From Apus apus (lineage: Eukaryota; Chordata; Aves; Apodiformes; Apodidae): a DNA stretch of 64,000 bases. Within the stretch, counting starts at the first letter, position 1; each line of letters opens with the position of its first letter. The stretch is from the NCBI RefSeq assembly GCF_020740795.1, contig NC_067285.1:16298001-16362000 (forward strand), in the 5' to 3' direction. Position numbers and translations under genes: made by a program. Positions 1 to 14,456 of the stretch are shown here, in pieces. A model generated the notes under the pieces. That model was given only the letters and a program-made list of their open reading frames with translations, was not told the origin of the DNA and searched no databases.

Positions 1-111
1 TTATGTCCCAGGAGGGGGTGTGGTGAGGTGGTATAGTTTTATGTGGTGATTGATACACAATTGTCAGCTTCCTGTGTTGAGGGGGAACAGAGGGCAGTGT
101 GAGCCAAGGCT
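1..111. other. Left edge, unassigned DNA
   Basis: G-rich, unassigned sequence directly upstream of the recognisable CR1 3' end. It does not match the CR1 RT-end sequence that I can recognise, so the element is 5'-truncated at about position 112 or diverges beyond recognition here. Confidence 0.4.
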
Positions 112-430
112 GCGGGCCTACGAGAAAGCTGGGGAGGGACTTTTTACAAGGGCATGTAGTGGTAGGACAAGGGGTAATGGTTTTAAAATGGGAGAGGGTA
201 GATTTAGGTTAGACTTTAGGAAGAATTTCTTTACTGTGTGGTTGGTGAGGCTCTGGAACAGGTTGCCCAGGAAGGTTGTGGATGCCCTCTCCCTGGAAGT
301 GTTCAAGGCCTGATTGGATGGAGCTTTGAGCAACATGTCTAAAGGAAGGTCTAATGGAACCCCCCCATGCAGGGGGTTGGAACTAGATGATTTTTAAGGT
401 CCCTTCCGACCTGAACAATTCTGTGATTCT
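112..430 (+). mobile_element. CR1 LINE, 5'-truncated 3' end
   Basis: The sequence carries the conserved CR1 3' region in sense orientation. It has the 'ctacgagaaagctggggagg' stretch, then 'aggacaaggggtaatgg', 'aacaggttgcccaggaagg', 'gttggaactagatga' and the terminal 'ctgtgattct' motif. It encodes only decayed fragments of the reverse-transcriptase end and untranslated tail, with no intact ORF2. 5' truncation is normal for bird CR1 copies. It lies outside CPEB3, in the presumed intergenic region, and reads opposite to the gene. Confidence 0.93.
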
Positions 431-1599
431 AAAAGCAGGTCTGATGAAAACAGCAATAGTTCAGTTACCTAGTTTTGTTCCCAGGAACAAATACACAGGC
501 GATTTTACACATCCCATGATGCAGGAGCACCTTGGTATTATGTAGTCCATAGATCATCAAAATAATCATAGTAGAAAACTTGACAGTGGGACTTTGTGGA
601 CTTCATTGGGAATTAAAGAGGGTAACCAAGTCACTCACTTCTAACTCAAGATACAACTAGATGAAGTGTGATAGAACAGATAGTCAGGAGCAGTGACACT
701 CACAAAGCCTGTATCTTGCCCTTTGACTAGAAATCAGAACAGAGATCCAAACCTGTGAGTTAACCTTAGCTAGGAAGTGCTAGCAGAGGTCCCTTCGTTA
801 TCCCAACTTTGGTGTTTCTAGGCATCTAATTTCTGCTTTCTCATATGCCTGTACCTGTTCCTTTCTGAGCAGTTATTTTTGTCCCACTTAAACCAAAGCT
901 GGATTCATAAGTAAGTGCTTCTCTTCCTGATTGTGTAACAGGGGACAAATACCTGATAACAGCTGCTGTCCTCTTTTAGAGCACAGCTGGAGCATCAGGG
1001 AGAAATGGAATTGACCGTCCTTCTGTTTTTCTTTTTACTGACTACAGAGCTTTTTCAGTAATGTTAGTGTAACGACAGGCAACCCACTAGGCTCCAGGTG
1101 GATCTGTGTGGGACTGCTTTCTACCCTGAAACTGTCACAACGCAAAATAAATTCAAGTATCATAAGGAGCAGAGGTTGTGAGAGTGAGTGTGTGAGGATA
1201 TCAGGCTGCTGTCTGTAGACTGGCATTTCATGGGCTTCTCTGTGGGAGAAAATATAGTTGTGTCTCTGCATCACAGACTGTTCAGTTTATGCAAGTTAAG
1301 CATAACTTTCTTTGGCTAAAATGCAAAGAAGTCCTGGCAATGTAACAGCTACTTACCTAGAGTTACTTAAAAATCTTCTCCTGACTGTCTAGTGCATACA
1401 GAAACAAACAGAAGGGAGTTTATGTCCCCAAAATTACATCACTTGATTTTCTATTGAGTTTCTTTTAAGTATAAATTAAAAATATCCCTGTTGTTTGAAA
1501 AAGATTACAGTATCCTGCTCAGTGGGCCCAACAAATGATAGCACACTCTTACAGCCATTTAGCCTTCAGTGAGGAAATCAGCCTTGTTATTTCTTCTTC
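431..1599. other. Intergenic DNA, no gene seen
   Basis: AT-rich unique-looking sequence. Open frames on both strands are short, lack splice context and resemble no family I recognise. No repeat family was identified. Confidence 0.5.
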
Positions 1600-1721
1600 T
1601 GTCCTGGTTTGAGCCAGGATTAAGCCAAGAACACACAGTTGCTAGTTACAAGAAAGCTTACTGAAGGAAAAAAAAATCAGTGAAAAGAAAAATTGGCTTA
1701 ATCCTGGCTCAAACCAGGACA
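1600..1721. repeat. Inverted-repeat element with perfect 29-bp arms
   Basis: The left arm (1600-1628, beginning tgtcctggtttgagccagg) is the exact reverse complement of the right arm (1693-1721), with a 64-nt A-rich spacer between. The ends read TG...CA. The hexamer tcttct is present at 1595-1600 and again at 1722-1727, compatible with a short target-site duplication, although the flank is a TTC-rich run and this could be chance. Candidate identities are a miniature non-autonomous DNA transposon (MITE or foldback) or a rearranged LTR fragment, since some avian ERV LTRs begin with a similar TGTCCTGGTTT. No coding capacity. A transcript across it would form a strong hairpin. Confidence 0.8.
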
Positions 1722-4700
1722 TCTTCTAAGAATAAAGGAAAACAAAAAAGTTATGCAGGGATCAGGGTCACATCCTTTAGAACATAATTTATCAAATACA
1801 CTAGTGAGAATGCTTTATCATTTCTTAACTAGAGTGTTTGGATCAGAACAACTTGAAGAATAGGAGCAATCCATCAGTGACCTTATCATGTTGACCCTAG
1901 GACTTGGCAATATAAAGAGTAACTGAGAGCTACCTGACAGTCTTCTGCATCTCTGCGTCCAGCCCTGACCCACCATAATGTTTCTTAACATCTCTTTGTG
2001 ATCACTAGCAGGGGGGATTGTCTCCTACAGCTTTAGCAACAGTGCAGTGCAAGAGGCAAATAAAGGCGATACTATTACTCGTGCTTTATTTGGTACAAAC
2101 AATACATTTTAAGTTGCTTACCAGAAATCAAGCCAGATTGAGTCGTTATTGTTGTGAGCTTGTGTGCCTCAGTTGTTCTTAATGTCTGAGTGAGCCTTTT
2201 CTTGCTACTTCTGCCAATGTGATTTGCAATCCAGAAGGGTTTGTAGTGTTAACTTAAGTACCTTGAATAGGTTTTGACTAATTCAGTCTCAGTTTAAAAT
2301 GACTGTGTATGTAATGGGGTATTTCTGAGAAGAAGCCTCTTGTATTGTGCTCTTCTGAGTACAAGGCTGCCAAAGTCTTTATTGGACATCATAGCCATGT
2401 CTTTGAAGCACTGACCTAATAAAATCTAGTGTGGACGTGTAAGAAGCCTGTTACATGTGAAAAAAGCATAACTTCTCTACCCAACCTGGTCCTTCCAAAC
2501 AAAGATCAGACCTTCAACCTTCATTCTGTACACAGAAAGAAGCAGCAATTAAATCCTTGTAGGTGTCAATATTAATAGACACTAAAATTTTCTACAGTGG
2601 AGGCAGAAACAGATCATCACCCTGATTTGTTTTTTCTTTTGCAAAAAGGGCTCAGTTTATTGATTGATACAGGTGAGACCAGTGCATTCCTGACTTGGTT
2701 TTTGATCTCAGATAAGTCACTTATTTTTGGTCCTTTTGGTCCTTTTGTTTGTTTTGCCTACTTAGACTGAAAGCACTTGGGAAAAGAATCTTTATCTCTG
2801 CTTCATGTAATGCCAGGCCCAACAAAGCTCTGCTTTACCTTGAGGCTTTTAGACACTGATGAAACAAAAATATTTTCAAGGAAAATTGGCAACACTGGCT
2901 TTGAATGGGAAGTCATAGCCTGACTTGAGAAGAAGGAGTTTGCACTGCTTTTCTCTACCAGCTGATTGATATTGTCTTGGAAAGGAGGAAACTGGGAATT
3001 TTTGCAAACATTATAAATGTTCAAAATACTTTCACAGTTGTGGCAGACTGAAGGAGGTGGATTGTGAGAGGTTCAACTGCATTTATTGGTACCTGTATGC
3101 CTCAATGACACCCAAAGCCCAGTAGAGGTTTAGTAAAAATGGAAGAACTCCCTGCCCTAAACAGACCCTCATGATTACATGTAAAATTTAACCATCAAGT
3201 GCCTTGATGGAGAGGAATTTGACAATGAGGTAATATTTAGGCTGTAAAATAAACAAGTCAAAATAGGCTTTCCTTTCAAGAATTAAGTCATTTTTTTGTT
3301 CTTTTTTATTTTTATTTTTTTAATCACAATAGCACTTGAGAGTTCCAGTCAGCATGAAGAGCAAGGCAACGTACAAACCCTGCCACAAAAAGACTGTTGT
3401 TTCCCCACAGAGCAGTTTGTCTCGGGGCACGGTGAGAGGAACCAATTAAGAGATGCCTGGTCTAACAACATTTTATAACCTTTTTGTCTCCAGAAGTTCT
3501 TGTCATCTCAGTTCTGCAAGTTGATCTACTTTTGTAATCTGTTGGGTTTTGGGTTTTTTGACTAGACTTTTTTAATAGAGTCAAACTGCATGCTGTGGTA
3601 ATTAAATGAAGAACTGAGAGGGGTGGAACTCTGGCAGATACATATGGTTAAGTATCCAGGGAGTGGAAAGGTCTTTAACCATGATCAGCAGCAGAACACA
3701 CAGCAAGTGAACACGCACTAATCTTACAGGTGTGGAGAATAAGTCCAGTCAGAAATTCCTACTCACTGATTTAGTGCCAAGTTGTGATGAGGAACACCTG
3801 CAAAGATAGTCACTATGTAAATTACTCTGGCCTTTAATTTCTTTGTTTTAATAGCTAAAAGAAGTCCCACCAAAATTACTTTAGTTAACAGAGGGACTGG
3901 TGTAATCACAGAAGGGCTCATTTAAGTATAGGTAGAGTATATATAGTTTGCTTCACCCCACTTCTGGTGTACAAGGTGCTTTTAACAGAGATAGTGTCAC
4001 CAATTACTCCACAGATGCAACTTGAAACATGTGGTGTGTTTTCACTCAGAAGATTTGCGGTTGTTGAAACATGAGAGTATCCCAGGTTTAGATAATCTGT
4101 TAGTGTCATCATGGTGGACTTTTCTAATTCATTTTCTACTTCACTAACATTCATTCCTAGTTCTTGAAATAATTTGAGAAATAATACCAGGTCATTAGAG
4201 CTCCCAATCCTCAAACAGACTCATGGTTCACTTGCCTACAATGTATATAGATGGAGGTAGTATCTCATAAATTCAGTAAGTTAGGTGCATCTGTGTAGGC
4301 TGTTAGATACATGCTAGATAATTGGAGAATCCGGAACCTGTACAGTGTCAAGGGCAGTTAGATGTTTTCTTGCTTGACAATTCAACTTCACTAGAGCTAG
4401 CTAACAGGTAGTGGTGTGGACAGCAGCACATCTGAGATCTTGCCCTTCTTTAGCATGTTGGAGTGCCACTTGGAATTCACACCTGCTTGTCCTTGCAGTC
4501 GCCTAATTTTTTTTTTTATTTCTTCCTAAACTTGTAATTGAAACTTCTAACAAATTATGAGAAAATATGGAAAGAACAGCTTCTGGCTTTGTGGTATGAA
4601 ATTAAAGTGTACAGTGGAGATCTACAAGAGCTCTTTGGATTTTTATATTGTTCAGGCAGGTACCATTTACTGACCTGCTTTGTTTTGTCAGGACAGGCAA

Positions 4701-7700
4701 TTCTGGGTCTGTGCAGAGGCAGCTTTAGGCAACTTTAGTCACCCAGAGAGTGCAGACAGCTTCAAGGTTGTGCAGCAGCTGAGTGGGAGTTTTCAGGAAC
4801 AGTTTTGGACTTCAATTTTGTATTACATCCTTTTTTTTTTTTTTCAGTTTTGCCCTACAATGAAATATGATTAAGGTAGTGCTAAAGATTTTCCACACCA
4901 ACAGTTTTACCTTCAAAGGCATTTGCAGCTGTGACTTCAGACACCGTGTTTCACTTATTTCTCCTCTAGTCACGGAAGGAGGAATTCATGTTCACTGTTC
5001 ATAAATAGGACAATGCCAGAGAACATCCTGACTCTATGTGCAATCTCTCTGTCTGCAGTCTTTCTGCTTGATCTGCCAATCCTGAATTTTCACCTACCCT
5101 CCTGATTTGAGAAGGGGCAGATACTAGAGTTTTCTCTGAAGTGAACTGCTGAATTAACGACTCTCTCTTCTAAGGGCCACAAATGGAAATGGAAGGCTAA
5201 TTCCCTGAATTATGTGGCAGGCACTCTAAGTGACATGTATGGTGTTCTTAGAAACCATTTTGATGGGGTGTCTCATTGGCCAGGAGCAAATGCAGAGGAA
5301 AGGCTTGACAGATAACAAACAAGAGGAATTAATTTCAGTATGAGGTTCACGTCCTCATTCAGGAGTTAGATTTGGAATCTGCTTGCCATGGGTGCCATAA
5401 GAGTATGTTTTGAAAGCATGGACACAGCTGTCCGGAAAATCTGAAAGAACTGCTGGCCAGCTCCCTTTTTTAGAGGTTACATCTGGTTTTGATGTGCTGC
5501 AAATACACCTATATTTCCAGGTAGACAAATGTCTAGTTTAATGCTTATCACTAGGTCCTTCATAGCCTTTCAGTCCAAGGCTTCAATTACATATTAATGG
5601 TACAGGTCTTTGTGCAGGTTCAAAGCAGAAACATTGGTATATACCGGGATAGGGAATATTTTGGCTCAGAATGTCAGTTATAGCCATTGGCCCAAATTTG
5701 GCAATTACTTCAGTATGTATGTAATTTTAAATGCAGAAGTAATTCCAGACAGGCAGGGTTGTTTAAATGCATTGCTGCCTGGAAAATTTCTTGCTCTTAT
5801 AGCTGTTCAGATCTTGGCTCCCAGGAATCTTCCTCCAAATTTAACAGCATTTCTGCTTTACTCTCTCTGGGCAGAAAAACAGTAGCCTGCTTTGCTCTGT
5901 GAACACAGACAGCAAATCTGCTTTCGCTACCATCCTGTGAAAAGGTATAACTTTTGCACTGGACAGATGACTTGATGGGAATAAACACCCTATGGTTAAC
6001 TTGAGAGGCTAAGCAGTATGTATAGACATGACAGTGCAACCTAGCTGATTGGGAAAAAATTTACACAAGCTTTTATAAAGTTGGGCACTTACTCCACAAA
6101 GTTCAGAAGTTTACAGAGCCTAAATAGATCAGTACAAAATAAGAACCAAGAGACATGTTAGAAATGAAATTGGTTTTGTATCAGCATTGAGAAAGAAATG
6201 CGTAAGCTGAGTTGAACTATTTGAACTGGAACAAGAGGCTACATCAGCTCCATGGTATTCGTGAGATAAATACTGTTCAGGGCTATAAAAAAGAAAATAT
6301 AGCAGCTTAACTCTACAGGGAGAAGAAGTACTGTTCAGGACATACATAGGTAAGGGAAATGTATGTAAATCTATGGTGCTATCCCTTGTCCAGATTTTTT
6401 TTTTTTAAAATGATCCTTCACTTTGCTGCACCCTAACCTAGATGCATGAGGAAGTTTCTCCTTTCCTCTGGGCAGTGATGTGTCATGTCTTTTTTTTTTT
6501 TGTACTGACTCGTACCAGGAAATGTCTCCAGGCCATCTGCCACTTCAGCCCTGGCTATGGGAGAATGAGCCTATAATAGGGAGAGAGTGCTGCCCTGTAG
6601 TTCAGGCTTTTCCCCTCCATTTAAACTACATCCTTCCCTTGAAGAGCAGACTGTCCAGCCTGGCCCACATGAAAATGACAGCATGGCAAAAGCAACAACG
6701 GACTTGCTTTTCCTGTTTACCAGTCAAGTAAACTTACTTGCTATTTAATTACGTATGTAACTCTTTCCTGTTTGCAAAACTGGCATTACCTATACCATTA
6801 AGGTCTTGAGACACAAGCCCTGTTTTACAAGAATCTTGTTCAGTGCTAGGCTTTCCAAACCATGAACCATACACGTGTACAGTACATATATTACTTGCCC
6901 TATAGGGTAAGTTTTTCCACAGTTGCCAAAATGACATTTTGCCTTCTGCTTAAGCTTTTGAGACTGGCAGCTCTCTGAGGTGAGACGAGGAATGACAAGG
7001 GTCATTGATACTGGCAGCTCCTATGTTCCTGCAGTACGGCCTGGGCCTTTCACTTGTCTGAAACTACAGAAGCCAGCTTCACATCAGAGGTGGTCTGGCT
7101 AGTAGGCACCACTCTCTAAAATCCTAGCTGACTTTCATATCTTCAGCTCTTCCTTCAGGCAGTGGGAAAAGCCACAAGTAGCTGTAGCAAGTGTCTTCTC
7201 TGACAGAATATCCACAGCTGTTCCAAGCAAGAGAGCAAAAAGTGGGGTGCACTTTATGACAGTTTTTCATCATTTTGATAGAATAAATGGAAGCATGTGG
7301 CAACGTGGGTTGCATCAGACAGCACAGCCTGGTGCTCTCTGCTTTCCTCAGCTGTGCAGTCCTGCAGTAAGGCTTCTGGTTATACTTAAGGTTGAGGATG
7401 ATCTGAGGAGAGATATATGTAACACTTTAGAGCATGGCTGTGACTGTGCTCATGGGGAGAGGTGGATCTGACAGAGAGGTGATACCAGTCACCTTCTGAG
7501 GCCTCAGAAGGGATATCATGTTCTTCAGATCGAGAGAGAAGTAGTGTCTTCACTGATTGCCTTGTCTCACTGCCAGGATGAGGTTATAACAAGTAAATGG
7601 CTTGGTAATAAGAGGACTTGCAGAATGGCTCCACGAGTCCAAGCAGGTGGTACAGCTGGTGATGACAGGCTCCGTCTGTGGGAACAGTATGTGTGCTGGA

Positions 7701-10700
7701 GATAGCAAGAGAGAACTCATTTTAGCAGGAGCTGGGGAGAGTCACAGTCACATGGGCCCTGGCTCAGCTGTACAGCCTGAGCTTTTGAAGCTGAGAGGGC
7801 AAAGTTTTCAGAACTTGCATATTGCGGCTGAGTGACTTTACACCACAGTGACTCATTTTCCTGGGGCCAGTGGGTTGTTCTCACAGCCTGTTACTCTGCA
7901 AGGATCACAAAATGAAGGACAACAGCCCCCTCCTCTGTGCCCCCCTCCCGCCAGACTAATTTCTAATCTGACAAGGTATTTGGAATTGGCTCAGGAATTG
8001 GGCAAAGATTCAGTTTGAGTATTCGATATTAAGTGTTCACTTCTGGCTAATGCTATTTCTGTTACATCCCTCCTTCAGAGCATGATTTAAGAGGACTCTC
8101 TGATAGAAAGGCACTGCCGCTTGCTGACTCTGCGTTAGCTCCTGCAGGATTTTGAATGCAGCTTAATTCATCTGCGAAAAGAACTGACACAACCAATCCC
8201 CATTAACTCTTCACACTTGACAGAAACACAAGTGAAGAAGTTGATACATAATAATTAGGAAATTGGGATCAAAAGCAGGCAGGCTTAGCCCAAACTTTTT
8301 GCTCAGAGGCAATACTGCAGCTTATAATATACAACTTAATTACTAGAGAATATAATTTCTGCAAGTGAAGACAGTTTCCAGAGTGGAAAAGCTGCTTTAA
8401 ATGTAGTTCTAAATTCTACTCAGGTTAGGAGAGCATGGGTTTGAATAGTATTTAAAAGAGCAAAAGGAGAATCTTGTGCAGTTCTGTCCTATTTCTGGTG
8501 TCACTCCTCAGTGGAAAGGCCATTGTCAGCTATCTGGCCTCATATGTCATTCAGAAACAAGAAATCAAGAACAAGACAGAAATGGTGTTTCTTAAAATCC
8601 TTTTCCACACAGAAATCGTTGTGTACCTTAGAGCAGCAGCAGGGCATCTTCAGTTCATGACTGCAGTTGCTCTGTGAAAGGCATACTGCTATATTTTCTG
8701 CAAGCAGTTATTTTTTATGTCTCAGATAGTGTTAACAATAGACTAAACTGAAGGAAAGATTCATCCTCGCTCACACTTCGTTGCTTTTCCTCTTACTTTA
8801 TACACTTCCTGTATAATCTATATAATCTGTACAGTTGGAGCCCAGACTCATAAGATGGATGTGAATTTAAGTTTGGGACTTTTTTATATATTCTGTGTGA
8901 ATAGTCTGACAAATGAAGAGGATTCCACATATCTTAACGTTTTTTTTTTCTTTCTCTCATACAACACCTAGCTTCACTGAGGATTAGCTATCAACAGCCA
9001 TTACACAGCATTGAGTTAGATACAAGAGGTACTGAGTTATATAGTGGTGTAAAGATTTGCAGACTCAGTAAGTCATATCTCCTTATGACTAGGGTTTTGG
9101 GGGTTTTTTTTGGCCTTCTGGCTATATAGTCTTTTTTCAGGGCAGTGATTGAAGTAGTATTCCTGAAGGAATTTTAGCATTCAAGTTTCCTGGTACCCTA
9201 GGGATTTTTCCAGAACAAAACATGACTAAATTGCTCACTGATCATTGGGAAAACATGTCCCAGAATCACAGCTGTGGACTTCTACTTTGTTTTAATCAGA
9301 AGAAGAGCATTACAGTTTGTCATGTTTGTATCCTATGTGCTGTGGGGGTAGTGCTTTCATTACATGGTCATAAAGTAATAGTAATTCTGTACCTCTAAAT
9401 TCTGTTGACAGAAAAGTAATGGAACATCCTAGCTCTGGATTTGATTTTTTTGTCCTTTTCAGGGTTGTGTTTGTGTGGTTTGCATTATCACTTGTTTCAT
9501 ATTTTACAGGTTCTTCAGCACTTTACTGTAATTTTCTCCTGTGTGGCAGGTCTTTTTTCAGTACTGTTTGGAGTATATTATTTCTGCTGTGGTCAAGCAT
9601 CAGTATTTAGCATCTTTGAACAGAATAACATAAGCACCTAATGTAAACATTTCAACACATAAAATCTCAACTGAGAAAAGGAAGAAAAGGTCAAGGTCAC
9701 AAAACTGAATCTACAGTTAATGTAGGTGGTGTGAATTTGAGCACCATTATGTCTTTATTGTTTAGTTTGTGGTGGTTAGAGCATAATCCATGTCCTTGAG
9801 TTAGGCACCTGTACAGTAAATGTGGGGTAGAGATACCCAAAGTGCTTTAGCATTGGCAAATCTAGTTGCTTTTCAGGGTGGTTTAGCACACAGCACATTT
9901 CACGTTCATGGCAGTACTGTTAGCTTGCATTACACGGCCAGAAGCTGGAGGAAGGCTTCTGCTTTCTGTTCCACTTTATACAAAACAAATCAAGACTCTC
10001 TGGGCTAAGAGGGTGAGAGCAAAGCAATTATTTATTAATTGAAAGGCTTGGATACCCTCTTGAGAGGGAGAGGGGAGCTCTTCGTTGTGGTTTCTGCCCT
10101 ATTTCTGAGTTCATGTTAAAATGGATATCAAATACTCCTACTTATTTCTGCCAGAGTGACTGATTTTTTAATAGATAAAACATTAAGCAAAATGGACTGC
10201 TTAACCTTTTACCATTCCTCCTCACCTCTTCTCACCTTTGCTAGTGTACACTTTGGAGGTCATTAGGTTCATTTAAGTAAATTCATCAGTGGGTAGAAAG
10301 TAATGGTTAGGCATTTCCTAAGCTAGAACATGTTTGGATGGACTGTAACATAAGAAAGTAACCAGAGTAACATTAATGCTTTGTCTAAAGCTGGAGTGGA
10401 TAAGAACTCTGTGAAAGTTGAAACATTTTCTGGTGAAGTGGTATCCCACTGAAGTCTGTAAGACAGAATTCTGTCTTTGAATTAGTAGGAACAATTCTAT
10501 CTCATCTTTTACACATCCTTTTGGCTTTTGACATTGCATACCATTTTGATTAGCAAGTGATTTCACATTGATGTATTCAGCATACAAGGAGCTTGTTATA
10601 TAAAATGTTGGTTGCATGTTTTCTAGAGGCATTCATATTTTGCAACATATGTAGCAAGTTCTTAAGTGGGAGAAATGCTTTTTGTTATTTTCATTCATGG

Positions 10701-13700
10701 TTGGTAGTTTCCTTTTGCCATTGCAAGTAGCAGATGAATGGATTCAAATGTACATTTAAGTAGTAAAATGTTCTGAGCTGTGAAAAATTACACAACAGGT
10801 AGTGAGCAGGGGAAAAAACCCGCAACAAACAACCTACCATATGTGTCAGGTTAGTACTGTCTTTTAAGTGAGAATGTAGTTGCCTTCTAGAGTAAGTTCT
10901 AACTATGCTAAATTTTAGTCATTATAAGTGATCACCTTAGACAGATTCCTCCCCACTGTGGAACATCGTATTTCAGTATTACTCAGTGCCCTGTGACAGG
11001 TTAAGTGTTGTAGAAATAGAGAAAATAAATGTTACTATTGCTTTTTGTCCATTCATAAACTGGTGACAATTTATGAAACTGGAGGAAAGCCCAAACAATA
11101 GCTTGTAAGTCTAGTCAGAAGTAAGAAAAGTAGAGGCAGAATGCACAGTGGGACATTTCTGATGTGTGTATATGCTGTGATGTGGGCTCTGAGTGCAACA
11201 ATATGCACAAGGCACAGTGGGAGGGATTAGTTACATTATGAACAAGATTTTGCCCATCTCTTAGAATTTCATGTGGTTTTTATTTTACTTAGATCATACT
11301 CTGAGTCTGACAATGAGATTAGAAGCCTTTTTTTGTAATTTTGAAAGGCAAAGATCTTGGAGGAAGGATGAAATGAGATAATGAGTTGTATCTTTGCCAT
11401 GATTTTTGGCAATATTTTGCAAAACTATTTAGCATATGAATTGTGCCAGCTCTACTGTAAGTTTATGAACAACCATTTTGATGGTTTTTTTACTTACCTT
11501 AGTGGTGATGCTTAAGCCATTTCAAAGAACATTTTTCTTTACTCAATAGAGATCAAAGTATATGTCACAAAATAGTTAGAAAAGCTGCCATAGCCATGAG
11601 GGATAAGGTTTAGTCCTTGCTCCATAGTGCAGGAAATTTGGAAAAATAAAATAAAAAATTTTAAATCCCCAAGTGTTCTAAGCACTTAGGCTATTAGAGA
11701 AGAAGAAACACACCTCGGTTCTCCTTTATGTGAAACTTGGTCCAATAAATGTTTGCAAGTGCTTTCTGTGTTTTGGCCTACAGGTAAAAAAAATTCAGGG
11801 AAATGCCCTGAGAACCTAAGTAAGTCCTGTGTTACTGAACAACACAGGAATACCAAGACACAAGCAGTTTTGTGTATTCCTGTTCATAAAAACAGGCCAA
11901 CAATGCTAGGCAGCAGCTCAAAGGGGGTTTTTGGAAGTTGGCAAAAAATGTCACTCAGACCCCTAGAAGTAGGAAATTATACCTGTTTTTACTGGTTTAG
12001 CCCCAAGTGCCTACTATCCTAGTCAAGTAATAGTTGATACAGCCATGCTGGGAAGCTACTGTGCTATGAATGAGGCAGTATGAGTTCTGCCCCATTGCCA
12101 AGGGCCTGCCATATGACTTTATACTTGCTGATATTTTATTTCTCCTTCCAAAACAGGACAAGGGGGAAAATTCTGGTCTTTTTATCATGTTTCCTTCTCA
12201 AATTGCTCTAGGTACAGTTTGTCACCCCACGATAAACTTTGCCAAACCTTGCTTGCCTCTGGGGAGAGCGTTCGCTTGAGCAGGCATAGTTTGTGTGTGC
12301 ATCTGATGCATGTAGCTTTGTCCTGTATTCACAATAGAATTGTGTGGTGTAAGGGTTACACGTAGAAATTTTTATGAAAACAGATTAAATGTTGCTTGCT
12401 TTAAAACCCGTTCTCTTGTTGATCCCTAGGAGCAAGAATATAACAATTCTCCCCATGTGGTCATGCTGTTTAGCTTTTGCTAAACATGAGGAAAGTAGAT
12501 TATGCTTTTGAGAGCTGATCTTTGGCTTTTCTGCAGGCCTGTGTGAGGGAGTGACATGTTGCTTGGGTACCTTGAGTATGAAATGGTTTAGAAGTGTGCC
12601 TACACACGTTTAATACACAAGGTTCAATAGGCATGTAGGTACTATTTTAGTTCAGTTTAAGCCTAGCAAAAATAACACATGCAAACTAGAAGCAAAAGAG
12701 GCTGTGCAGCCTTTTGTACTTATTTAAGGGTATTGGCTTAAATTAAATTAGTGCAACCATTTTTTAAATGCAAGCAATGGCTAAGTTAAATGCCACTATC
12801 AGATGGAGAAGGAAAATTTTCAGTATCAGTACCTTACAAGTGCCATGGCTTACTTTGTAAGTACTGCAGTAATGGAAGGATTTGGGATTAGATGTTTCAG
12901 AGGCTGTGATTCTTCCCACAGTTGTTCTCTGTAATAGAGGATGGGGGAAAGCCCATACTAATTTTTGCCCAGATGGACACAGATAATTGTATGGGGAGAG
13001 GCTACAATAAGTAATTTAACACACATTAATTTGTAGGTTTTTATAAGAACTCCATTCTCAAATTTTAACTCTGAAGTAACTAGAAGCCTACATGTTTTTC
13101 ATACATTTTTTAATGCTAGAATTCTTATTACAGCTACCCATTTGGGGTGTAGAGTACTCACTGTCATCCAAAACCACCTCTCCTGACAGGTCAATAGACC
13201 ATTCTGAGAGTTATGGTTATTCACTACCAGTTTGAAAACAAGTCCCTGTCTGAGTGTTCTGTTTTCTAGCATCTAAGCTTTCTTCTTTCATGTGTATGAG
13301 CTACTGCACAGCATAACACAAGCCCCAGTGCTCTGCGCACCAAGGGAGCATGCACAGTACAGGGTCACATAACCTCAGTAGTTTCTCATATAGTTTCCAC
13401 AGTGCATTTAACTTCTCGTTTAATGCTAGGCAGTTTCTGTTTAAGTAGAACACACATTGAAGTAAGCCTTTAATTTCTAGAGCTTATGGTTCCAGCAGGG
13501 TAGTTAAGCTGCATTTATGTAGACACTGAAAGAAAGCACATTGCAGAATTTTTTTTTTTTTTGAGGAAGCATTCTGCAGAATTCCAAACAGCTGTATCAC
13601 TGAGTTTTAATTGTCTCCTATTCTTAAAATAGAAACTATCAGAAACTAGTGTCATGCTTTATTATTTGTTAACTGATCAGTCTAACCTCCAGTCTGCTGC

Positions 13701-14456
13701 TGTTGTTAAACTTTTAATAAAAAACTGCAATACAAATTAGCCACCAATGTCTCTTAAATTCAGAGAAGGTAATTCAATGGCTCCTTTTTTCAAGGCACTT
13801 GATAGTACATTTGGTGGGGAAAAATTGCATTCTCAGAAATATTGCCATACTATGTATTTTTGTATTTACCTTTGGCTTAGCATAATAAATGCCTTATTAA
13901 GTGTGGCTTTTCCACTTTATGCTCCACTTAAGTTTTCACTCTATACTTGTATTATAAAATAAATAGAAAAGATACTTTATGTGTATTTGCTTAACCTTAT
14001 CTAGAGTAAACAGCTTTCCAATAAAAGATCTGAGGGTTTTGTAGCTAGTTTCCATTCCCATAATGCATATCCCAGGATTTCCTTAGCATGTGCAAAGGAT
14101 GACAAGTATCAGTACTTCATACAACTATATTTAATAAGTTATTACAGAAAAAAATAAAGTCCAAACTACAAAGTTTAAGCAGTTGTAAGCAATAGCAGCA
14201 TTGAGCTCCATGTTTAGTCACAGTACTGCAGTTCCATACAAGCATTAGTCCAAGCCAAAAAGGAAGAAGCCTTGTTAGAATTACTAGCAAAAACAATCTA
14301 AGAGAACATGTAATAAAAGATACAGTACATTTAAAATTAGTTGAAAAACAAGTACAGAGATCTTAGCTGTGAATGCTCTAAAAGTTACGATGTCCATTAT
14401 TTTGACAGTAAAATTACAAATATCTAATACTTTATACCCCAACAGAACTACATCCA
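1722..14456. other. Long gene-free, AT-rich region (probable intergenic)
   Basis: About 12.7 kb with no exon, RNA gene or repeat family that I can support. The longest minus-strand frame (10318-10632, 104 codons) resembles no known protein. Short poly-T runs occur (for example near 4506, 4831 and 6490). Plus-strand AATAAA hexamers occur around 11031, 13714 and 13971, but no coding exon precedes them. In human, CPEB3 is tail-to-tail with BTAF1, so a plus-strand BTAF1 3' end might be expected to the left; I searched for its conserved C-terminal coding sequence by eye and did not find it. Confidence 0.45.
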
